Shown here piece by piece: positions 25,336 through 33,437 of a stretch of 64,000 nucleotides of DNA (within the stretch, counting starts at the first letter, position 1; every line of letters starts with the position of its first letter). The notes beneath the pieces were generated by a model. That model had not been told where the DNA came from and searched no databases. It saw nothing but the letters and a program-made list of their open reading frames with translations. Made by a program: the position numbers and the translations under genes. The stretch lies in NCBI GenBank assembly GCA_002412715.1, contig DHVP01000036.1:1-64000 (forward strand), in the 5' to 3' direction. Source of the DNA: Deltaproteobacteria bacterium UBA5205. Lineage in GTDB: Bacteria; Desulfobacterota; Syntrophorhabdia; Syntrophorhabdales; Syntrophorhabdaceae.

Positions 25336-26130
25336 TTATCTTGTCCACACCAGGCAGGTATAAAGGAAGGGGGCCGTAAAGATGAAGCTGTCGATACGGT
25401 CCAGCAAACCGCCGTGTCCGGGTATGAGCTGCGAGGAATCCTTCGTGTTGAAGACCCTCTTGCATGCCGACTCCAGAAGGTCGCCCGCCTGTCCGAGTAT
25501 TCCCGTCGCCGCCCCCACGACGAGGGCACCGGCGATGGAAAGGCCGAGAAGCTGATAGGCCGCCGTGGTGACAGCCAGGGATCCCAAGGCGGAGCCAAAA
25601 AGCCCCTCAACGGTTTTTTTCGGACTGATCTGGGGTGCGAGGGGGTGCTTTCCCAGATTTTTGCCGATGATAAAGGCGAGGGTGTCACTTGCCCATATCG
25701 AGACCAGAAGTATAAGCGGGAAAAGCGGGTCCAGTTCCTTGAGAAGATAGAGATAGAAAAAGGGTACGAGGATGAAGAAATTGCCGAAGAAGATAAGGGC
25801 GGACTGGCCCGTCAGGTCGCGGTTGGTTTTCTCAACCGGGCCGCTTCTGTCAAAAACCTTGATGACGATAACGATCAGCGTCGACGCCATGACCCAGAGT
25901 ATGTAGATCTGGAAGAAGCGGAAGAAGAGCGGGATTGTCCCGGCGACAATGAGAAAAGGGATGACGTATCTCATGGGAAGCCCTGTCATGGAACCGGCCT
26001 CCAGGGTGGCGACGAGGCATATGGCCATCAAAAGGGCGAGTAACCACAAGGGGGGTAGAATATAGAAAAGAAAGGCGATGACCGGGGCGACACACACGCC
26101 CGTAATAACCCGTTTCTTCAGTTCTCCCAA
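25336..26130 (-). CDS. cdsA: Phosphatidate cytidylyltransferase
   Basis: A protein of 264 residues with about eight membrane segments. The CdsA signature is complete near the C-terminus: ESACKRVFNTKDSSQLIPGHGG followed by LLDRIDS. It makes CDP-diacylglycerol in the inner membrane, the branch point for phospholipids. It lies directly after uppS with no gap, as in many bacteria. Confidence 0.95.
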   Translation of the reverse strand: MGELKKRVITGVCVAPVIAFLFYILPPLWLLALLMAICLVATLEAGSMTGLPMRYVIPFLIVAGTIPLFFRFFQIYILWVMASTLIVIVIKVFDRSGPVEKTNRDLTGQSALIFFGNFFILVPFFYLYLLKELDPLFPLILLVSIWASDTLAFIIGKNLGKHPLAPQISPKKTVEGLFGSALGSLAVTTAAYQLLGLSIAGALVVGAATGILGQAGDLLESACKRVFNTKDSSQLIPGHGGLLDRIDSFIFTAPFLYTCLVWTR

Positions 26131-26850
26131 TCAGTATTCCTTTATGTTTCCAAACCTTCTTTCGCGCTTTGCGAACTCGCCCAGCGCTTCCAGGAAGGCC
26201 TGTTCTCGGAAATCCGGCCAGAGGATATCTGTGACGTAGATCTCGGTATAGGCTACCTGCCAGAGCAGAAAATTGGATAGCCGCATCTCACCGCTCGTGC
26301 GGATCAGGAAGTCGGGATCGGGTAAATCCGGGCCATAGAGATATCGTTTGAATGCCCTTTCATCGATCCTTTTGACAGTGCCGTTTTTGACGTCCTCGCA
26401 CATGAGGCGCACGGCCCGAATGATCTCCTTGCGTCCGCTGTAACTCAAGGCTATCGTCAGGAGGAGGTTTCTGTTACCCGCGGTTTGTTTCATCACGTTG
26501 TCGAATTGCGACTGCAGCGATCTCGAAAAATCGCTTCTTTCACCGATGATGTTGAAGCGGATGCCTTTTTCCATCATCATGGGAACTTCCTGTTCGAGAT
26601 ACAGGCCAAGAAGGGACATCAGCGTCTTGACCTCCTCCTTCGGCCGGGACCAGTTCTCTTTGGAAAAGGCGTAAAGTGTAAGATAGGGTATACCGAGATC
26701 ACAGGCGGTCTCGGTTATCTCGCGAACGGAATCGATGCCGACCTTATGGCCTTCGACTCTCCTGAGTTTCTTCTGCTTCGCCCACCTGCCGTTCCCGTCC
26801 ATAATGATTGCGACATGAGTGGGCAGTCTGTCAGGAACTGTTTTTCTCAT
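26131..26850 (-). CDS. uppS: Undecaprenyl diphosphate synthase (cis-prenyltransferase)
   Basis: A protein of 239 residues. IIMDGNGRWA with the catalytic Asp18, GHKVGIDSVR near 35, YAFSKENWSRP near 62 and the C-terminal DFLIRTSGEMRLSNFLLWQVAYTEIYVTD region are all present. It makes the lipid carrier for peptidoglycan and surface glycans. Starts 5 bases after frr. Confidence 0.96.
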   Translation of the reverse strand: MRKTVPDRLPTHVAIIMDGNGRWAKQKKLRRVEGHKVGIDSVREITETACDLGIPYLTLYAFSKENWSRPKEEVKTLMSLLGLYLEQEVPMMMEKGIRFNIIGERSDFSRSLQSQFDNVMKQTAGNRNLLLTIALSYSGRKEIIRAVRLMCEDVKNGTVKRIDERAFKRYLYGPDLPDPDFLIRTSGEMRLSNFLLWQVAYTEIYVTDILWPDFREQAFLEALGEFAKRERRFGNIKEY

Positions 26851-26855
26851 CGCTA

Positions 26856-27413
26856 TCAGATAGAAAGGATCTCTTTTTCTTTGTCGGAAAAGAGTTTCTC
26901 GGCCATTTCGATATGCTTATCGGTAACCTTCTGGACGTCCTCCTGTTTCTTTTTCAGGTCGTCCTGGGAAATGGCCTTGTCTTTTTCCAGTTTCTTTAGT
27001 TTTTCGTTTATTTCCCTTCGGACATTCCTCATGGCAACGCGGGTGCCCTCAAGCATTTTGCTTCCCAGTTTGGTGAGTTCCTTGCGGCGTTCCTCCGTAA
27101 GCTTCGGAAAGGAAAGTCTGATGGACTTGCCGTCGGACATGGGGTTGACGCCGAGATCGGATTTTTGGATCGCCTTTTCTATTTCCCCGATGACGGCGTT
27201 GTCCCACGGCTGGATCGTGATGGTCCTCGAGTCCTGAACGCCGATCGTCGCCACCTGATTAAGCGGGGTTGGCTGTTTGTAATAGTCTATCTTGATATCT
27301 TCCAGGAGGGACACCGAGGCAACGCCGGTGCGGAGTCTGGAGAAGTCTTTTTTCAGTGCCGCGAGAGATTTTTTTAGTTTATCTTCAAGTTCCGTCATAA
27401 CTTCATTGCTCAT
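26856..27413 (-). CDS. frr: Ribosome recycling factor
   Basis: A protein of 185 residues, the standard length. The two-domain pattern is clear: the helical ends and the internal GVASVSLLEDIKIDYY, PLNQVATIGVQDSRTITIQPWD and RLSFPKLTEERRKEL segments. It splits post-termination ribosomes with EF-G. Five bases after pyrH. Confidence 0.97.
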   Translation of the reverse strand: MSNEVMTELEDKLKKSLAALKKDFSRLRTGVASVSLLEDIKIDYYKQPTPLNQVATIGVQDSRTITIQPWDNAVIGEIEKAIQKSDLGVNPMSDGKSIRLSFPKLTEERRKELTKLGSKMLEGTRVAMRNVRREINEKLKKLEKDKAISQDDLKKKQEDVQKVTDKHIEMAEKLFSDKEKEILSI

Positions 27414-27418
27414 TAAGG

Positions 27419-28126
27419 TTACCTCCTCACGATTGTCCCTACGTTTTCACCGAGAACCGCTTTCTTCAGGTTGTCCCTGACCCGTATGCTGAATACGGCG
27501 ATGGGGATGTCGTTTTCCTTGCAAAGCGTGATAGCGGTGAGGTCCATGACCTGAAGATCTTTGCTGAGGACCTCATTGTAGGATATCTCAGGGTAAAAGA
27601 CCGCGTCTTTATGGACCTCGGGGTCCTTGTCGTAAACGCCGTCCACCTTTGTGGCCTTCATGACGATATCGGCCTTTGTTTCGACTGCGCGAAGCGCCGC
27701 GGCCGTATCGGTGGTAAAATAGGGATTGCCGGTGCCACAGGCAAAGATGACGATCTTACCCTCGTTAAGGTAGGCCATGGCCCTCGCATAGTGATAAGGC
27801 TCGGCAATCTTTTCGAGAGCGAGGGCGGTCTGAACCACCGCCGGCGTACCGGCCCTGTTAAGGGTGTCCTGAAGGACGAGGGCGTTGATGACCGTTGCCA
27901 CCATACCGACGTAGTCCCCGGTGACCCTGTCCATGCCTTCTTTCTCCCCCTTTTTCCCCCGGTATATGTTTCCGCCCCCGAGTACTATGGCGACTTCGAC
28001 ACCGAGTCTGCGAATCTCTCCTATCTGGCCGGCGATGTCGCTGACGGTGGCATGGTCTATGCCGTGCCCGGAGCTTCCCATGAGGACTTCACCGCTCAGT
28101 TTAAGGAGAATCCTCTTATATTTCAT
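27419..28126 (-). CDS. pyrH: Uridylate kinase
   Basis: A protein of 235 residues of the amino-acid-kinase fold. RILLKLSGEVLMG, VLGGGNIYRGKKG, DYVGMVATVINALVLQD and FACGTGNPYFTTDTAAALRA are typical PyrH motifs. It phosphorylates UMP and is usually a GTP-activated hexamer. One base separates it from tsf. Confidence 0.97.
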   Translation of the reverse strand: MKYKRILLKLSGEVLMGSSGHGIDHATVSDIAGQIGEIRRLGVEVAIVLGGGNIYRGKKGEKEGMDRVTGDYVGMVATVINALVLQDTLNRAGTPAVVQTALALEKIAEPYHYARAMAYLNEGKIVIFACGTGNPYFTTDTAAALRAVETKADIVMKATKVDGVYDKDPEVHKDAVFYPEISYNEVLSKDLQVMDLTAITLCKENDIPIAVFSIRVRDNLKKAVLGENVGTIVRR

Positions 28127-28127
28127 G

Positions 28128-28733
28128 TCAGTCCTGGAGTGTCTCGCCCAACTGGAATCTCACAAAGCGGCTGATGACAATTTTTTCTCCGGTTTTCACC
28201 AGCAGTTCCTCAAGAAGGTCCTTTATGGTCATGTCGGGATTCTTGATGAACGTCTGTTCAACCAGGCATACCTCCTGATAGAACTTTTCCAGTTTGCCCT
28301 CAGCTATTTTGTCGATGATCTTCTCCGGCTTGCCCGATTCGAGCGCCTGGTTCCTGTAGATGGTTCTTTCCCTGTCCAGGTGTTCCTGAGGGATGTCCTC
28401 GCGTTTCACATACAGCGGGTTGGCCGCCGTTATCTGCATGGCGACGTCCTTCACAAAATTCTGGAACTGGTCGGTCTTGGCCACGAAGTCGGTCTCGCAA
28501 TTGATCTCGACCATGGCGCCCACTTTACCGCCGGTATGAATGTAAGCGGCTACAGAACCTTCCGATGCGACCCGGCCCATTCTCTTCTGGAGTTTGGCGA
28601 GACCTTTTTCACGAAGGAAATCGACTGCTTTTTCCATATCCCCATCGGAATGTTTCAAGGCCTCTTTGCAATCCATGAGGCCAACACCTGTTTTTTCGCG
28701 TAATTTTTTTACTGCATCAGCAGAGATATCCAT
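28128..28733 (-). CDS. tsf: Elongation factor Ts, short form
   Basis: A protein of 201 residues. The N-terminal UBA-like domain (ADAVKKLREKTGVGLMDCKEAL) and the NCETDFVAKTDQFQNFVKD core motif that contacts EF-Tu are present. E. coli EF-Ts has 283 residues; this is the short form with one core subdomain and no C-terminal module, which is common in many phyla. Twenty bases after rpsB. Confidence 0.96.
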   Translation of the reverse strand: MDISADAVKKLREKTGVGLMDCKEALKHSDGDMEKAVDFLREKGLAKLQKRMGRVASEGSVAAYIHTGGKVGAMVEINCETDFVAKTDQFQNFVKDVAMQITAANPLYVKREDIPQEHLDRERTIYRNQALESGKPEKIIDKIAEGKLEKFYQEVCLVEQTFIKNPDMTIKDLLEELLVKTGEKIVISRFVRFQLGETLQD

Positions 28734-28753
28734 GGAAAATCCTCCTCAACTAA

Positions 28754-29542
28754 TTAAACTTCGAGCTCGTCGTATTTTTCCTCTTCCAACACGCTTTCGT
28801 CGACAAAGGGTTTGAGATCTTCGGCGGGTCCTTCGTCCTTGCTCTGGAACTCTTCGACGTACAGGGCTTTTCCTTCCATGACCGCGTCGGCGACGCGGGA
28901 TGTGATGAGCTTGATAGCACGGATAGCGTCATCGTTGCCGGGAATAATGAAGTCGATGTCGTCGGGATCGCAGTTTGTGTCGACGATGCCGACGGTCGGG
29001 ATACCGAGTTTCTTCGCCTCGTTCACGGCAATATATTCCTTTTTCGGGTCGACGACATATATGGCGCCCGGGAGCCTGTCTATTCCCTTGATCCCGCCGA
29101 TGTTCTTTTCGAGCTTTTCGATCTCTTTTTCAATGCCGATGGCCTCTTTTTTCGGAAGGACCTTGTAGATATCGCTTTGTTTCAGTTCTTCATATTTCCT
29201 GAGACGGTCGATGCTTTTCTCTATCGTCTGGAAGTTTGTCATCGTGCCGCCAAGCCACCGGTTATTGACGTAGAAGGCACCGCACCGTTTTGCCTCGTCA
29301 GAGATGGATTCCTGGGCCTGTTTCTTGGTGCCGACGAAGAGGATATATTCGTTGCGGGAGGCCACTTCCTTGACGAAGTTGTAGGCCTCTTTGAACATCT
29401 TCAATGTTTTCTGCAGGTCGATGATGTAGATGCCGTTGCGGGCCCCGAAAATGTATGGCTTCATCTTGGGGTTCCAGCGTTTTGTCTGGTGCCCGAAGTG
29501 AACACCAGCCTCCAGCAATTGTTTGATGGTAAGGTTTGACAT
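28754..29542 (-). CDS. rpsB: 30S ribosomal protein S2
   Basis: A protein of 262 residues. LLEAGVHFGHQTKRWNPKMKPYIFG at the start, NNRWLGGTMTNF near 89-100 and the IPTVGIVDTNCDPDDIDFIIPGNDDA region near 190-215 are diagnostic. The acidic tail is an ordinary variation. It is the first gene of the rpsB-to-tsaB run; CAGGAGGAAAA is a strong ribosome site. Confidence 0.97.
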   Translation of the reverse strand: MSNLTIKQLLEAGVHFGHQTKRWNPKMKPYIFGARNGIYIIDLQKTLKMFKEAYNFVKEVASRNEYILFVGTKKQAQESISDEAKRCGAFYVNNRWLGGTMTNFQTIEKSIDRLRKYEELKQSDIYKVLPKKEAIGIEKEIEKLEKNIGGIKGIDRLPGAIYVVDPKKEYIAVNEAKKLGIPTVGIVDTNCDPDDIDFIIPGNDDAIRAIKLITSRVADAVMEGKALYVEEFQSKDEGPAEDLKPFVDESVLEEEKYDELEV

Positions 29543-29644
29543 TTTTCCTCCTGGTTTTTTTCCTCCGCCTTTCGCACCTTAACGGCAGACAGTCATCTGC
29601 ACCCTGACGTTAATTGAAAGACGTGCGAATTTAATCGAGATGTT

Positions 29645-29673
29645 AAAATACCATATGATTACGTATATTTCAA
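29645..29673 (-). promoter_or_regulatory. Sigma-70 promoter of the rpsB operon
   Basis: On the minus strand: TTGAAA (29668-29673), a 17-base spacer and TATTTT (29645-29650), giving a leader of about 95 bases before rpsB. That leader might carry autoregulation by S2, but I do not recognise the known structure. Confidence 0.65.
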
Positions 29674-29697
29674 GAAAAAATGCCCTTCGCAGCCACT

Positions 29698-31701
29698 CTA
29701 CCGGCAATATTCAGATGTGTCCCTCACGATTGCCTGCAGATACGTCTTTCCGCCAAGGTCAAGGGTGTTAAGGCTGATCTGTGCGTCAAAATCAGTTCCG
29801 TCCAACCTCCTGTGCCGCCAGCTAAAGAACTGAGGTATGCCCCGATAGGCGGCTTTAATCGTTTCAAGCGCTTTCTCCCTTGAGTCCCTTCCGTCAGGCT
29901 GGACAGGCGGAGAAAACCGGTGCGGTGATTGTCCGATAATGTCCTCTTTGTTGCAGCCGAACATGGCCAGGGTCTTCCGGTTACATTCAATAAAATGATC
30001 GCCGTCGACGAGAAGTATGGCGTCGTTGGCATTGTCGAAGATGGCGTGAAACCACCTTTCGCTGTCTATGAGTGCGTCCGATGCCAGCTTGCGCTCGGTG
30101 ACGTCTCTCAGATATGCCAGTGTCACCGGTTCGTTGCGGAATGTCGTCCCCGTCGCCGACACCTCTACGTAGATGACGGAGCCGTCTTTCCTTCTGCCCT
30201 TAAACTCATACTTATCGGGTACGTCTTCCCCCCGCTGTCTCCTTTCATTCAGATCCCGAACTCTGTCAAGGTCATCGGGATGGATGGTCTTCTCATGTCT
30301 CTGGCCGATTACCTCATCGGGTGAATCAAATCCGAATATCTCGCAGAATCGCTGATTCACGAAGAGATGGACGTTGCCTTTTACGATGGCAACACCATCG
30401 CTGGAATATTCGATCGCCGTCCGGTACCGTTCCTCCGATTCCTTCAGTCGTTCCTCGGCCTCCCTTTGTGCGGTGATGTCTCTGACCGACTCAATGACCC
30501 CGGTGATGTTCCCGTCGAGATCGTATATGGGGCTTGCCTTCGACCAGATATAGAGGAGTTTGCCGCGCAACATGAGGGGTTCGAGCGGTTCGGCGACGAG
30601 GCGGTCCATTTCCTTCGTGATGAAGGAATATCTTTTTTCCGCGTCCCTGTCGGGCTTCAGGACAAAATCAGCAAGAAGAGGTTGACGCTTTCCGTAGAAG
30701 GGAATCGAATATTCGTGGTCCCCCTTGCCCAGGATATCGATGGCTTTTACTCCTGACAGGTCCTCCATCGCCCTGTTCCAGGCTATCACCCTACCTTCCC
30801 TGTCAATGGCGAAGGTGGCGTCAGGAAGGAAATTGATGATATCGCCGAGACGGCGCTCGGTTTCAACGAGGGCGTCCTTTACCTTCCTGTATTCGGTGAC
30901 GTCCTGCACCACGGTCAGGATGGTGTTTTCACCACCGGAGGAGTGGGGCACGATATTGACGAGGGCACTGAAGGTCTTGCCGTTCTTGCGCTTCAGGTCG
31001 ACGAGGTAGTTACGCAGGGAGCCTTTATTTTTGAGGTGTTGCAGAAGAAGATGTCTGTCCTGTGCGCTCGCATAAAAATCCCTGGTGCGCATGTTGGAAA
31101 TCTCCGCCTTTGTGTACCCTGTCATTCTCTGAAGTTTGGAATTATAGGATATTATCCTGCCGTCGGGCGTATTGATGCATATCCCGACGGGAATATTTTC
31201 AAAAAGTGTGCGGTAGCGGTCATCGCTCCTAATCAAGGCCTCCTCAATCTGTTTTTCCTCCGTGGTATCGAAAATCAGCGCATACACGCCCTCTATCTGA
31301 AAACCCGGTCCGGCGCAGGGTATTACCCTGGTTTTGAGGTGGCGGACAATACCTGTCCTGTCAGTGACTTCCTGTTCGAAGACCACCGTCTCGCCCTTCA
31401 ACGATCTCTGGATATATCCCTGGACTATGGACCACTCCGCCGGGCCGACGACCTCTTTGACCTCTTTCCCATAAATATCTTCCCGCACCCTTCCATACCA
31501 CGATTCGTAGGTCTTGTTTACGAACCTGTAGCGAAAGCCGCTGTCTATATATACGATCGATATCGGAAGAGAGTCGGCGATGAGACGGAGCTTTTCGTCG
31601 TCCGTTCCTGCATCACTGTGTTCCTTGTCGGTTGCGGCTGAATGTGAATTTCCTGCGGGATTACGCAGGAGACTGTTGCGGGGAAGATCTCTCATGCTCA
31701 A
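29698..31701 (-). CDS. Five-PAS sensor protein without output domain
   Basis: A protein of 667 residues made almost entirely of PAS domains: about 40-155, 160-280, 285-420, 425-545 and 550-667, each ending in a DxT/DVTE-type linker (FDTTEEKQIEEAL, QDVTEYRKVKDAL, RDITAQREAEERL, RDVTERKLASDAL, RDTSEYCR). No histidine kinase, GGDEF, EAL or methyl-accepting domain follows: it stops right after the fifth PAS core, and only 155 bases separate it from rpsB. There is no membrane segment, so it is cytoplasmic. It could be a stand-alone sensor that binds a partner, or the remnant of a larger kinase. The ligand is not predictable. Confidence 0.85.
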   Translation of the reverse strand: MSMRDLPRNSLLRNPAGNSHSAATDKEHSDAGTDDEKLRLIADSLPISIVYIDSGFRYRFVNKTYESWYGRVREDIYGKEVKEVVGPAEWSIVQGYIQRSLKGETVVFEQEVTDRTGIVRHLKTRVIPCAGPGFQIEGVYALIFDTTEEKQIEEALIRSDDRYRTLFENIPVGICINTPDGRIISYNSKLQRMTGYTKAEISNMRTRDFYASAQDRHLLLQHLKNKGSLRNYLVDLKRKNGKTFSALVNIVPHSSGGENTILTVVQDVTEYRKVKDALVETERRLGDIINFLPDATFAIDREGRVIAWNRAMEDLSGVKAIDILGKGDHEYSIPFYGKRQPLLADFVLKPDRDAEKRYSFITKEMDRLVAEPLEPLMLRGKLLYIWSKASPIYDLDGNITGVIESVRDITAQREAEERLKESEERYRTAIEYSSDGVAIVKGNVHLFVNQRFCEIFGFDSPDEVIGQRHEKTIHPDDLDRVRDLNERRQRGEDVPDKYEFKGRRKDGSVIYVEVSATGTTFRNEPVTLAYLRDVTERKLASDALIDSERWFHAIFDNANDAILLVDGDHFIECNRKTLAMFGCNKEDIIGQSPHRFSPPVQPDGRDSREKALETIKAAYRGIPQFFSWRHRRLDGTDFDAQISLNTLDLGGKTYLQAIVRDTSEYCR

Positions 31702-32009
31702 TGCACCTCTTTAACAGGCCTTATCACCCGGATCGACATTCTCTGTGGACATGCAATAAAGCCCGACCGGGTAGCAGAGAGCATAATAGAGCAAGCACAG
31801 TATGAAGACGATGGCAGTTTATTGTGGTATCGGGCTTACAGTCCTAATCCTGTACTATGCCTATTATAATAGCATGATTTTTACTTATTGGGGAAGTAAT
31901 TAAAGAGTGGTGATGGGTGATGGGTGGTCGCCTCCCTGTATGACGTCACACATTGCCTTGAAATACCGGGGGTTGTGTGGTATGTTGACGAAAACCTAAG
32001 GAGGATCAC
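31702..32009. other. Intergenic region between the PAS gene and the microprotein gene
   Basis: No gene seen. It holds AAGCCCGA (31759-31766) and its inverse TCGGGCTT (31830-31837), the near-palindrome CTATTATAATAG (31861-31872), the palindrome TGACGTCA (31941-31948), and a short run of GGGTGAT units near 31915-31926. A good promoter for the plus-strand genes lies at its end. Confidence 0.55.
31958..31986 (+). promoter_or_regulatory. Sigma-70 promoter of the microprotein-radical SAM unit
   Basis: TTGAAA (31958-31963), exactly 17 bases, TATGTT (31981-31986). The expected transcript start is about 17 bases before the ATG at 32010 and includes the AAGGAGG ribosome site. Confidence 0.65.
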
Positions 32010-32138
32010 ATGCCATCCCTTTCCAAAAAGACGGAATTAAAAAGAAAAAGAAAGAAAGCCGCACAGAACCCGAAGAGAAAGAAAACCATGTCCAAGGCGT
32101 CTACCCCGGCGTTCGCCGTCCACGTAGACAAGGAATGA
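32010..32138 (+). CDS. 42-residue highly basic microprotein
   Basis: I do not recognise this 42-residue protein. It starts MPSLSKKTELKRKRKKAAQ, has 15 Lys/Arg among its first 30 residues, and ends in a mostly uncharged segment with VDKE at the end. No Cys, no Gly-Gly leader motif, no membrane segment. Evidence that it is real: a perfect AAGGAGG ribosome site with good spacing, a promoter just upstream, and a stop that overlaps the next start as ATGA (32135-32138), so the two genes are translationally coupled. A nucleic-acid- or ribosome-binding role fits the charge; a substrate for the radical SAM enzyme is possible but unsupported by any motif. Confidence 0.7.
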   Translation: MPSLSKKTELKRKRKKAAQNPKRKKTMSKASTPAFAVHVDKE

Positions 32139-33292
32139 GTGAAAGGCCTCTAAGATATGAAATAGGGCCGATACGGCCGCCCAATGAAGCCTACAGCCTT
32201 CTTGTGCGCTTCACGAGAAACTGCCCCTGGAACAGGTGTCTCTTTTGCCAGTTGTATAAGGGAAAGCGTTTTGAAAAACGTTCCCTGGATGAAATCAAGT
32301 CGGATATCGATACCGTGAAGGCCATCCACGACGACATCAGGGAGTTGTCGAGGGAAAAAGGTTTTTCAGGCAAGATAACCGATTCGCTGGTCGAGGGGGT
32401 ATTTGACAGTCACATTATAAATGAAGGCTATAAGTCCGTGGCTGTATGGATGTATTTCGGCTGCAAGAACGTCTTTATACAGGACGCGAATTCTCTTGCG
32501 ATGAAGGCCGATGTTTTCATAGATGCCTTGAAGTATTTGAAGGAGACTTTCCCGAGTATCGATCGAGTGACGTCCTATGCGCGCTCCCGCACGATCGCAA
32601 AAAGCGTGTCGGCTGAAAACCTGAAAAAGATGAAAAAGGCCGGCCTGACAAGACTTCACGTCGGTCTGGAATCCGGCCACGATCCGCTCTTACAGTATAT
32701 GAACAAGGGTGTAACGAGAGATGACCACATCCTCTGCGGCAAGAAGGTCAAGGACGCCGGCATCGAGCTTTCCGAATACGTCGTCCTTGGCATGGGTGGT
32801 AAGAAATGGTGGAGAGAACACGCTCTTGATACCGCCGATGTCCTGAATCATATCAACCCGGATTTTATCAGGTTCCGTACCTTGAAAGTGCTGAGGACCA
32901 TGCCGTTGTATGAAAAGTTCGAAACGGGTGACTTCCTGCTCCCTGATGAAGAGGACATTCTTAGAGAAGAGAGACTTCTTATCTCCAGGCTGGAGGGGAT
33001 TACGAGCCACGTCAAAAGCGATCATATCCTCAACCTCCTCGAAGAGATTGACGGCAGCCTGCCTTCCGACAAGAAGAAATTCCTTGAAACCATTGACCGC
33101 TACTTCAATCTGTCACAGGAACAAAGGCTCGTGTACCGGTTCGGAAGACGTTCCGGTGTTTACAGGTGTCTCGATGACCTGAGCGACGAGCTTACCAGCT
33201 TTCGTATAAAGAAATCCATCCGGGACATGGAAGAGAAGGAACCTGGCAGCGTCGAAAGGGCCATTTCCCTGTTTCTCGAAAACTACATCTAG
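32135..33292 (+). CDS. Radical SAM protein with CX4CX2C cluster motif
   Basis: A protein of 385 residues. The SAM-cluster cysteines are C30, C35 and C38 in NCPWNRCLFCQLYKG, spaced CX4CX2C rather than the classic CX3CX2C; the sequence around them is otherwise typical of the superfamily. LHVGLESGHDPLLQYMNKGVT near residue 176 is the usual SAM-binding strand, and GIELSEYVVLGMGGKKWWREHALDT follows. There is no B12-binding or SPASM domain that I can see; the C-terminal 100 residues are helical. The reaction is unknown. Coupled by ATGA overlap to the basic microprotein gene and followed by a two-component sensor gene. Confidence 0.85.
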   Translation: MSERPLRYEIGPIRPPNEAYSLLVRFTRNCPWNRCLFCQLYKGKRFEKRSLDEIKSDIDTVKAIHDDIRELSREKGFSGKITDSLVEGVFDSHIINEGYKSVAVWMYFGCKNVFIQDANSLAMKADVFIDALKYLKETFPSIDRVTSYARSRTIAKSVSAENLKKMKKAGLTRLHVGLESGHDPLLQYMNKGVTRDDHILCGKKVKDAGIELSEYVVLGMGGKKWWREHALDTADVLNHINPDFIRFRTLKVLRTMPLYEKFETGDFLLPDEEDILREERLLISRLEGITSHVKSDHILNLLEEIDGSLPSDKKKFLETIDRYFNLSQEQRLVYRFGRRSGVYRCLDDLSDELTSFRIKKSIRDMEEKEPGSVERAISLFLENYI

Positions 33293-33437
33293 ATACCCCC
33301 CCGCTGTTTCTGTTTTCTTGACAATTTATCATGTAAATGAGAGTATTTTCTGCATTGACGGGGTAGGGGCGTCACAAGAAATCACTCAGGCATGTCAGCC
33401 TATAAGGCTGCGGAATCGCCTGTGTCATACATCAATT

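Noticed and set aside
31941..31948. TGACGTCA palindrome as a regulator site
   Set aside because: An 8-base palindrome is expected by chance at this length; no second copy or known bacterial regulator.
32010..32138. Classic RiPP precursor reading of the microprotein
   Set aside because: No Gly-Gly cleavage site, no Cys and few residues usually modified in the tail; kept as an unknown microprotein instead.
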